From Clostridia bacterium (GTDB lineage: Bacteria; Bacillota; Clostridia; Christensenellales; Borkfalkiaceae), in assembly GCA_017504065.1 (NCBI GenBank), contig JAFVRU010000136.1, forward strand, positions 1 through 6,132: DNA of 6,132 nucleotides, in the 5' to 3' direction. The notes beneath the pieces were generated by a model. The model ran no database searches, had not been told where the DNA came from, and saw only the letters and a program-made list of their open reading frames with translations. The position numbers and the translations under genes were made by a program. Within the stretch, counting starts at the first letter, position 1. Every line of letters begins with the position of its first letter. Of the stretch, positions 1 to 5,016 are shown piece after piece.

Positions 1-1
1 A

Positions 2-1168
2 GCGGACGAAATCAGCGAATATAACCAAGAAAAGGTATTGAAAGCGTTCAACAAACGTTCGATTGCGTTGCGGCATTTTAATCCGACGACGGGCTACGGA
101 TACGGCGACGAAGGTCGGTTTGCGCTCGGGGACGTATACGCCGACGCATTCGGCGCGGAAGCGGGGATTGTTTCGCCCGCGCTTTTAAGCGGCACGCACG
201 CGTTATCGGTTGCGTTATTCGGGGTGTTGCGTACAGGCGACGCGGTTTTATGTATTTCGGGCACGCCGTACGATACGCTCCGCGGCGTAATTTGGGAAGA
301 CGGAAACGGTTCGTTGAAAGACTATGGGATTTCCTTTGATTGCGTGGATTTGGACGAGCAGGGCAAATTCCAAAAAGACGAAATTCGTAAAGAAATGCTC
401 CGTTTGGGCGAAAAGTTAAAGATGATTTATATTCAGCGTTCCCGCGGGTATGAGCTTCGGGACGCCTTTTCGGTGGCGGAAATCGGGGAAATTTGCGATT
501 TTGTGCGTTCGCTTGGATTTACGGGCTGTATTTTTACCGATAATTGTTATGGGGAGTTCGTGGAAACGCAAGAGCCTTGCGACGTGGGCGCGGACGTAGC
601 GGTCGGGTCGCTCATCAAAAACCCCGGTGGCGGGCTTGCGCCGACGGGCGGGTATATTGTCGGGAAAGCTGCGTATATTGAGCAAATCGGACGCAGACTT
701 ACCGCTCCGTCGATCGGGAATGAAGTGGGTTCGTATGCGTACGGCTATCGCTTGTTCTATCAAGGCTTGTTTCTTGCTCCGCATACGGTTAATCAAGCGA
801 TTAAAGGGAGTTTGTTGATCGGGAAGTGTATGGAGCAGTTGGGATATGAAAATTTCCCGAAATTAGAAAAAACGCCCGCGGATATCACGCGCGCGATTCG
901 GTTTGACACAGCGGAGCAGCTGTGCGCGTTTATTCAATCGGTGCAAGAAGCGTCGCCGATCGACAGTTTCGTAACGTTAGAAGCGTGGGATATGCCGGGG
1001 TATGATAGCAAAGTCATTATGGCGGCAGGGTGTTTCGTGGAAGGAGCGTCGATTGAACTTTCCGCAGACGCGCCTGTAAAACCGCCGTATACGGCGTATT
1101 TCCAAGGCGGGCTTACGTATGAACATTGTAAATACGCCTTAAAAATCATGCTCGGAAAATTGTTGTGA
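2..1168 (+). CDS. Methionine gamma-lyase family PLP enzyme (PF06838), 5' end cut off by window edge
   Basis: This is a fold-type I, pyridoxal-phosphate-dependent enzyme of the family annotated as methionine gamma-lyase-like or 'aluminium resistance protein' (Bacillus YnbB relatives). It is cytosolic and probably acts on sulfur amino acids or related substrates, but the true substrate of this subfamily is uncertain. The reading frame is open from base 2 and family-like sequence is present from the first codons, including HFNPTTGYGYGDEGR ending near residue 39 of the visible 388. The start codon therefore lies upstream; the in-frame TTG at base 38 is not the start. Visible landmarks are SGTH (63-66, cofactor phosphate region), TDNCYGEFVE with Asp180 (expected to contact the pyridine nitrogen), and SLIKNPGGG, where Lys206 is the expected Schiff-base lysine. 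The C-terminal ELSADAP and QGGLTYEH segments are also typical. Roughly 25-40 N-terminal residues are probably missing. The gene ends at TGA and is followed by its own terminator. Confidence 0.9.
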   Translation, partial: ADEISEYNQEKVLKAFNKRSIALRHFNPTTGYGYGDEGRFALGDVYADAFGAEAGIVSPALLSGTHALSVALFGVLRTGDAVLCISGTPYDTLRGVIWEDGNGSLKDYGISFDCVDLDEQGKFQKDEIRKEMLRLGEKLKMIYIQRSRGYELRDAFSVAEIGEICDFVRSLGFTGCIFTDNCYGEFVETQEPCDVGADVAVGSLIKNPGGGLAPTGGYIVGKAAYIEQIGRRLTAPSIGNEVGSYAYGYRLFYQGLFLAPHTVNQAIKGSLLIGKCMEQLGYENFPKLEKTPADITRAIRFDTAEQLCAFIQSVQEASPIDSFVTLEAWDMPGYDSKVIMAAGCFVEGASIELSADAPVKPPYTAYFQGGLTYEHCKYALKIMLGKLL

Positions 1169-1186
1169 CAAAATAAATAGTTCTAT

Positions 1187-1225
1187 AAAAAGTACCTTAT
1201 TCGATTGCAATAGGGTACTTTTTTT
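1187..1225 (+). terminator. Intrinsic terminator of the PLP-enzyme gene
   Basis: A 15-bp stem is formed by 1187-1201 and 1209-1223 around a 7-base loop. All pairs are Watson-Crick except one U-G wobble, and the 3' arm runs into seven T residues (1219-1225). It starts 18 bases after the TGA of the upstream gene and ends 10 bases before the -35 box of the next promoter. It therefore separates the two transcription units. Confidence 0.9.
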
Positions 1226-1235
1226 ATGGAACTCC

Positions 1236-1264
1236 TTGACAATTAAGAAATTGTGTGGTATAAT
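1236..1264 (+). promoter_or_regulatory. Consensus sigma-A promoter with extended -10
   Basis: A perfect -35 box TTGACA (1236-1241) and a perfect -10 box TATAAT (1259-1264) are separated by exactly 17 bases. The -10 box is preceded by TGG (1256-1258), which matches the TGn extended -10 element. Transcription should begin near 1271, giving a leader of about 36 bases before the AbrB-like gene. Every element matches the vegetative sigma factor consensus, so a strong promoter is inferred, one that would normally need repression to be regulated. Confidence 0.92.
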
Positions 1265-1275
1265 AAGTATGAAAA

Positions 1276-1291
1276 GTATAACTTGTTATAC
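1276..1291. promoter_or_regulatory. Candidate operator: perfect 7-2-7 palindrome in the leader
   Basis: GTATAAC-TT-GTTATAC is a perfect inverted repeat with 7-base arms and a 2-base centre. It lies at about +6 to +21 relative to the predicted transcription start, between the -10 box and the ribosome binding site. No T-run follows it, and with a 2-base loop it is a poor RNA hairpin, so a DNA-binding site is likelier than a terminator. The obvious candidate binder is the AbrB-like protein encoded immediately downstream, as an autorepressor, but that is inference. Confidence 0.55.
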
Positions 1292-1294
1292 AAA

Positions 1295-1299
1295 GGGAG
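1295..1299 (+). promoter_or_regulatory. Ribosome binding site fixing the AbrB-like start
   Basis: GGGAG sits 7 bases before the ATG at 1307. The frame stays open upstream to a possible TTG start at 1253, but that codon lies inside the promoter, ahead of the predicted transcription start. This site therefore decides in favour of the ATG at 1307. Confidence 0.85.
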
Positions 1300-1306
1300 T
1301 AGTCGT

Positions 1307-1501
1307 ATGGAGAAAAATAAATACGTTGGAATTTGTAAAGTTGGGGAAAAGGGACAAATCGTCATTCCTAAAGAAGTGCGAGAGATTTTTGACATCAAAG
1401 CAGGGGATTCGATTATTGTACTTTGCGATAAAGAAAAGGGGATCGCGCTTGTAAAATCGGAAATTATTGAAGATTTGACGGAACAAGTATTTAAAAAATA
1501 A
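1307..1501 (+). CDS. AbrB/MazE/SpoVT-family DNA-binding protein, 64 aa
   Basis: This is a small transcription regulator with the swapped-hairpin beta-barrel fold of the AbrB/MazE/SpoVT group (PF04014). Such proteins dimerise and bind AT-rich or palindromic DNA. The fold covers residues 6-50. Its diagnostic stretch GQIVIPKEVR (16-25) is followed by an IKAGDSIIVL segment and the closing strand GIALVK (45-50). A short acidic helix-like tail to residue 64 (EIIEDLTEQVF) is too short to be a separate domain. The gene is first behind a consensus promoter that contains a palindrome, and 12 bases ahead of the ABC ATPase gene, so it is probably the local regulator of the exporter. No toxin gene lies next to it, which argues against a MazE-type antitoxin. 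Whether it represses or activates, and what signal it senses, cannot be read from the sequence. Confidence 0.92.
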   Translation: MEKNKYVGICKVGEKGQIVIPKEVREIFDIKAGDSIIVLCDKEKGIALVKSEIIEDLTEQVFKK

Positions 1502-1513
1502 GGTTGTACGGAT

Positions 1514-2236
1514 ATGATTAAAATCGAGCAGCTTAGCAAAAATTACCGATCGAAAAAAGCCTTGCATAACCTTTCTTTAACCATTGAGCAAGGGGAATTG
1601 TTTGGGCTTTTGGGTGTGAATGGCGCAGGGAAAACAACTTTGATTAAAATTCTTTGCGGATTGACGAAAAAGACGAGCGGAACAATCACCATTGACAATT
1701 TGAACTTGGATCAAGATATGGATAAAATCAAGGAAATTGTCGATATATCCCCACAAGAAACTGCGATTGCAAACAATTTGACTGTACAGGAAAATTTGGA
1801 GTTCTTCGCCAATATTTATCAGAATAACAATCCGCAATCCGTGCAGGGAATCGTGGATATTTTTCATTTAGACGAAGTGTTGAATCAAAGAGCAAAAACT
1901 TTATCGGGCGGCTACAAAAGGCGTTTGTCGATCGCAATCGCCTTAATTTCCAAACCGAAAATTTTGTTTCTTGACGAGCCGACGCTCGGTTTAGACGTCT
2001 TTGCTCGGAGAGATCTTTGGGGTATTATTAAGAAACTCAAAGGAAAGATGACGATTATTCTTACGTCGCATTATTTAGAAGAAATAGAAAGTTTATGCGA
2101 TCGAGTGGCGATCTTATCGCAGGGTGAAATATTACAAACGGGAACGATCGAAGAAATAAAAACAATGACGGGTGCACAAAGTTTTGAAGAAGCTTTTGTG
2201 CAATTAGTGGAGAGAAAAAATGCACAGAGCGTTTAA
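1514..2236 (+). CDS. ABC transporter ATP-binding protein (drug/antibiotic exporter type), 240 aa
   Basis: This is the cytosolic ATPase subunit that would power the permease encoded next to it. All nucleotide-binding elements are present: Walker A GVNGAGKT (34-41), Q-loop Gln81, signature LSGGY (130-134), Walker B ILFLDEP (150-156) with Asp154 and catalytic Glu155, D-loop around GLD (159-161) and switch His186. The C-terminal part, with SHYLEEIESLCDRV and a 'GEILQTG' segment, is typical of the DrrA/CcmA-like branch that pairs with ABC-2 permeases. The length is normal for a single-domain subunit. The ATG follows the AbrB-like stop by 12 bases. The only upstream purine run is AAGG, about 10 bases from the ATG, so the ribosome site is weak and translation may be coupled to the preceding gene. 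The substrate is unknown; a drug, peptide or lipid-linked compound is possible. Confidence 0.96.
   Translation: MIKIEQLSKNYRSKKALHNLSLTIEQGELFGLLGVNGAGKTTLIKILCGLTKKTSGTITIDNLNLDQDMDKIKEIVDISPQETAIANNLTVQENLEFFANIYQNNNPQSVQGIVDIFHLDEVLNQRAKTLSGGYKRRLSIAIALISKPKILFLDEPTLGLDVFARRDLWGIIKKLKGKMTIILTSHYLEEIESLCDRVAILSQGEILQTGTIEEIKTMTGAQSFEEAFVQLVERKNAQSV
2209..2214 (+). promoter_or_regulatory. Ribosome binding site of the permease inside the ATPase gene
   Basis: GGAGAG lies 5 bases before the ATG at 2220 and within the last codons of the ATPase gene. It supports this start over later ones and indicates that the two subunits are translated from one message with coupled initiation. Confidence 0.8.
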
Positions 2237-3002
2237 TTTTTTTAAAAGAAACTTAAAAGAAATTTTCCGAGATCCCGTTATCTATATTTTCTGTTTGGGT
2301 TTTCCACTTGTCATGTTGATTTTATTTTATGCGCTCAATAAATTCACCAACGGAAATACTCTTATCTTTGAATTACAGGCGTTATTGCCAGGGGTTATGC
2401 TCTTTTCATATTCCTTTGTGATGTTGACGCTTGGGTTGATCGTTTCCAAGGATAGGCAGACGTTTTTCCTGAAACGATTGTATTCTTCTCCGATGAAAGT
2501 GTCGGATTTTATTTTCGGGTACGTTTTGGTAGGCGTTTTGATCGGAATATTACAAATAGTACTCTGTTTCGTAGCGGGGTTGATTTTGTCGATTTCAGCC
2601 GGCGTTCAATTTTTGTCGGTTGGTGAAATTTTACTGTTAACGCTTTGGCAAATGCCCATGTTAATCATGAATGTATTTTTAGGCGTTTTGTTCGGGACGC
2701 TTTTCAACGACAAAACCGCGCCGGGGATTTGTTCGGTATTTATAAGCTTTGCAGGCATACTTGGGGGTTGTTGGATGCCAATTGAAAGCATGGGCGCGTT
2801 CGAAACGTTTTGTAGATGTTTGCCTTTTTATCCGTCGGTATATATCGGTCGAGTGATTACAAACGCTCAGAACTCGTTCGGCGTTTCGTATGCTTTTGAT
2901 AACGTTGCTCTCTTGGGGATTGTTCCTATCGCTTTGTTTATGGGGTTGAGTATCCTTTTAACGGTGGTAGCCTTTAAAAAGAATATTGTCAGCGATCATT
3001 AA
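2220..3002 (+). CDS. ABC-2 type transporter permease, 260 aa, six membrane segments
   Basis: This is an integral membrane subunit that should dimerise and pair with the ATPase just upstream to form an exporter. The N-terminal KEIFRDP stretch (13-19) is the usual cytoplasmic interface helix of ABC-2 permeases. Hydrophobic segments lie at about residues 20-40, 55-76, 97-125, 137-162, 169-188 and 229-252, giving the expected six-helix plan. The cytoplasmic loop RLYSSPM (86-92) and the GGCWMPIE region (182-189), followed by a LPFYPSVY segment, are also characteristic. There is no fused ATPase and no large extracellular domain, which fits a small DrrB-like permease better than a MacB or lipoprotein-type exporter. 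The gene overlaps the ATPase gene by 17 bases and is last in its unit, with a hairpin beginning 15 bases after the stop. The sequence gives no reliable clue to the cargo. Confidence 0.94.
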   Translation: MHRAFNFFKRNLKEIFRDPVIYIFCLGFPLVMLILFYALNKFTNGNTLIFELQALLPGVMLFSYSFVMLTLGLIVSKDRQTFFLKRLYSSPMKVSDFIFGYVLVGVLIGILQIVLCFVAGLILSISAGVQFLSVGEILLLTLWQMPMLIMNVFLGVLFGTLFNDKTAPGICSVFISFAGILGGCWMPIESMGAFETFCRCLPFYPSVYIGRVITNAQNSFGVSYAFDNVALLGIVPIALFMGLSILLTVVAFKKNIVSDH

Positions 3003-3017
3003 GGTTGATTGAAAAAG

Positions 3018-3054
3018 AAGGCGCGCACTTTTCAAGTAGAAAAGTGCGCGCCTT
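3018..3054. terminator. Shared bidirectional terminator between convergent operons
   Basis: A perfect 16-bp stem (3018-3033 with 3039-3054) closes a 5-base loop, and its base contains a GC-rich GGCGCGC core. On the plus strand it ends the exporter operon, but the T-run there is only three bases long. Read on the minus strand, the hairpin follows the ung stop by 17 bases and leads into TTCTTTTTC, a better U-rich tail. It therefore probably terminates transcription from both sides. Confidence 0.85.
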
Positions 3055-3071
3055 TGCATCGTTTGTTGATA

Positions 3072-3740
3072 TTATTTTGTTAAATCCCAATCGATGGGGG
3101 AAAGTCCGTGCTTTATAAGATATTCGTTGGTTTTCGAGAAATGTTTACAACCGAAAAATCCGTTATATGCGGAAAGCGGCGACGGATGCGCACATTCCAA
3201 TACGAAATGTTTGGACGTATCGATTAAGGATTTTTTACTCCGCGCGTTCCCGCCCCAAAGAATAAATACGACGTGTTCTTTTTGCTTGGAAATCAACTCG
3301 ATCACGCTATCGGTGAACCAAGCCCAACCGCATTTGGAGTGGGAATTCGCTTGGTGCTCCCGTACGGACAGGGAAGTGTTCATCAAAAGCACGCCTTCTT
3401 TTGCCCATTTGGTCAAGTTTCCGCTTTTTGGCAGCGGACAACCGACGTCCGATTGTAATTCCTTGAAAATATTTTGCAAAGACGGGGGATTTTGTACGCC
3501 GTCCTGTACCGAAAAACAAAGCCCGTGCGCTTGCCCGACGTTGTGGTAGGGGTCTTGCCCCAATAAAACGACTTTCAGCTCGGAAAAAGGCGTATAACGG
3601 AAACAGTTATATAAGTCGTACATATCGGGATATACGACGTGCGTTTTGTATTCATCAATTAAAAATTTTCGAATTTTCAAATACCGCTCGTCCGCAAACA
3701 GCGGGGCGAGTATTGCATTCCAATCCCCTAAATCGACCAT
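3072..3740 (-). CDS. ung: Uracil-DNA glycosylase (family 1), 222 aa
   Basis: This cytosolic base-excision repair enzyme removes uracil from DNA after cytosine deamination or dUTP incorporation. All family 1 signatures are intact: the water-activating loop GQDPYH (61-66) with catalytic Asp63 and Tyr65, uracil-stacking Phe76, the NPPSL proline-rich loop (84-88), uracil-specificity Asn121 in LLMNTSLSVR, and the HPSPLS minor-groove loop (185-190) with catalytic His185 and intercalating Leu189. The length is normal for bacterial Ung. The ATG is preceded by AAGGA (3748-3752) at 7 bases. It is the last gene of the minus-strand run, 54 bases after mtnN, and lies just ahead of the shared hairpin. No separate promoter was seen in that 54-base gap. 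Confidence 0.97.
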   Translation of the reverse strand: MVDLGDWNAILAPLFADERYLKIRKFLIDEYKTHVVYPDMYDLYNCFRYTPFSELKVVLLGQDPYHNVGQAHGLCFSVQDGVQNPPSLQNIFKELQSDVGCPLPKSGNLTKWAKEGVLLMNTSLSVREHQANSHSKCGWAWFTDSVIELISKQKEHVVFILWGGNARSKKSLIDTSKHFVLECAHPSPLSAYNGFFGCKHFSKTNEYLIKHGLSPIDWDLTK

Positions 3741-3794
3741 AATTGTATCCTTGTTTTTTTCCTTTGTTCCGTTCGCTAAACTTCGTTCGTTATC

Positions 3795-4451
3795 TTATAA
3801 GTTTTTGAAAATTGACGGGAGCGCCGCTTTTAAGTTTTGCAACGCCTTGTCTTTATTTTGCAGGAATTGTTCCGTCGTACTACCGCTGCCCGCAACGTCG
3901 GAGATGGCTTTGACGGAATAGACGGGGATTTGCGCCGCGTAAGCCGCTTGGACAATCGCTGCGCCTTCCATATCCCGAATGTCCGCGCCCAATTCTGCCG
4001 TGAGCAATTTATAATCCGCAGGACTGTCGTTGAAACGGTCGGACGTGCCGAGTTTGCGTTGTTCAAACGTTTCATTGCAAAGATTGAGCGCCAAATAGTT
4101 TTCCGTGTATTCGTCCAAAGTCCCTATTTTCGTACCGTTCAACTGCGTTAAATCAAAATCAAACTGCACAGCTGCGGAAATTTGATAGACTTGACAAAGC
4201 GCTGTCGAAGCGTTCAATCCGCCCGCAACCCCGAAATTGAGTAATTTTTGCGCGTCGAATTTGCTGATAAGAAGCTGCGAACCGAGCGCCGCGTTGACTT
4301 TTCCGACTCCGCAAACGCATACGGCGAGTTCTTTACCGTATACCGTTCCGACGTGTACGTTTTTTCCGCTCACCGTCAGGGAGCGTTGTATTTTCATTTC
4401 GTCCAATAGTATATCTGCTTCGCTTTGCATTGCGATCACTACACCGATCAT
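3795..4451 (-). CDS. mtnN: 5'-methylthioadenosine/S-adenosylhomocysteine nucleosidase-like protein, 218 aa
   Basis: This is a member of the PNP/UDP phosphorylase superfamily that should hydrolyse methylthioadenosine and S-adenosylhomocysteine to adenine plus a thioribose compound, clearing by-products of S-adenosylmethionine use. Landmarks are the N-terminal strand with VVIAMQSEAD (Glu11 as water-positioning acid), the GVGKVNAA ribose/phosphate-site loop (48-55), FGVAGGL (73-79), GTSDRF (135-140), DMEGAA with ribose-binding Glu162, and AISDVA with catalytic Asp185. Lys181 occupies the place where E. coli MtnN has Arg193 by my alignment, and the 95-120 region (DFDLTQLNG) is divergent. Another nucleosidase of the superfamily, such as futalosine hydrolase, therefore remains possible. 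The length is slightly below the usual 230. Its ribosome site overlaps the stop of the preceding gene. Confidence 0.87.
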   Translation of the reverse strand: MIGVVIAMQSEADILLDEMKIQRSLTVSGKNVHVGTVYGKELAVCVCGVGKVNAALGSQLLISKFDAQKLLNFGVAGGLNASTALCQVYQISAAVQFDFDLTQLNGTKIGTLDEYTENYLALNLCNETFEQRKLGTSDRFNDSPADYKLLTAELGADIRDMEGAAIVQAAYAAQIPVYSVKAISDVAGSGSTTEQFLQNKDKALQNLKAALPSIFKNL

Positions 4452-4457
4452 AGTTTT

Positions 4458-4462
4458 CTCCT
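4458..4462 (-). promoter_or_regulatory. mtnN ribosome binding site overlapping the upstream stop codon
   Basis: On the minus strand AGGAG sits 6 bases before the mtnN ATG. It shares two bases with the TAG stop (4461-4463) of the phosphopantetheinyl transferase gene. This fixes the start at 4451 and points to translational coupling of the two genes. Confidence 0.85.
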
Positions 4463-4982
4463 AAAATTTGATAAATTCCGCCGCCGACCAATCGTTTTTA
4501 CCGCAAACGGTCAAGATATGCTCGGCGAATGTAACTTGCGTAAGTTTGCACGGGAGTTCCCGTCCTTGATAGAACGCTTTATTTTCGTAGCATTCTATCG
4601 ATTTCAGTGCCGTGAGCAAGCGCTTGCCCAAATATTTCACAACGCTTTCTTTTGCCGTCCAAAGCCGTAAAAAATCTTCTCTTGAACGGACATTTTTCCG
4701 TTCGAGCTCGGAAAATTTTGACAGAATCGAAGTATAATCCGTTTTGCGGGATAACCGTTCGGAGTCGATACCGATTTCCGTATCCGAAACCGCGACAAAC
4801 AGCAGGGAATCCGTGTGCGAAACGGAAAAAAACAGGGGAGTTTGCGCTTGGAGATACGGCTTCCCGTTTTCCGTTTTCAAAATGACGGCGTTTTCCAGTC
4901 CGAAATGCTCGCGTAACAGTTTTTGAACGGCGGTTTCCGAGCGTGGATATTCAGTTTTGTCTGCGTAAAAGATTTTTTCCAT
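4461..4982 (-). CDS. Sfp-type 4'-phosphopantetheinyl transferase, short form, 173 aa
   Basis: This cytosolic enzyme transfers the 4'-phosphopantetheine arm of coenzyme A to a serine of acyl, peptidyl or aryl carrier proteins. The family core is present: GKPYL (40-44) leading into FSVSHT with His56, the magnesium-binding GIDSER with Asp73 and Glu75 (71-76), and RLWTAKESVVKYLGK with Trp108, Lys111, Glu112 and Lys116 (106-120). It is well short of the usual Sfp length of about 220-240 residues, with shortened ends, but no key residue is lost. No polyketide or non-ribosomal peptide genes are in the window, so its target could be the fatty-acid carrier protein. No good Shine-Dalgarno is visible before the ATG at 4982 (only ACGGA directly abutting it), so expression may depend on coupling to ychF, whose stop is 34 bases upstream. 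Confidence 0.88.
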   Translation of the reverse strand: MEKIFYADKTEYPRSETAVQKLLREHFGLENAVILKTENGKPYLQAQTPLFFSVSHTDSLLFVAVSDTEIGIDSERLSRKTDYTSILSKFSELERKNVRSREDFLRLWTAKESVVKYLGKRLLTALKSIECYENKAFYQGRELPCKLTQVTFAEHILTVCGKNDWSAAEFIKF

Positions 4983-5016
4983 TCCGTTGGGTTTTTATAA
5001 CAAGCTTTGTACAAGC

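Noticed and set aside
38..40. In-frame TTG as the start of the first gene
   Set aside because: The frame is open back to base 2, family-typical sequence surrounds the TTG, and there is no ribosome binding site at proper spacing. The gene simply begins outside the window.
416..796. Minus-strand open frame of 126 codons within the PLP-enzyme gene
   Set aside because: The plus-strand frame is strongly conserved through this interval, including the cofactor lysine. The antisense translation is Arg-rich and unstructured.
1307..1501. AbrB-like protein as the antitoxin of a MazEF-type pair
   Set aside because: No toxin-sized gene (PemK/MazF, PIN or Doc) lies adjacent. The next gene is an intact ABC ATPase in the same operon, which favours a regulator role.
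3094..3549. Plus-strand open frame of 151 codons opposite ung
   Set aside because: It overlaps the entire catalytic core of a clear ung gene on the other strand, and nothing in the translation resembles a protein family.
3741..3794. Possible separate promoter for ung in the 54-base gap after mtnN
   Set aside because: On the minus strand I found no recognisable -35/-10 pair with normal spacing. The gap holds the ung ribosome binding site and an A-rich stretch only.
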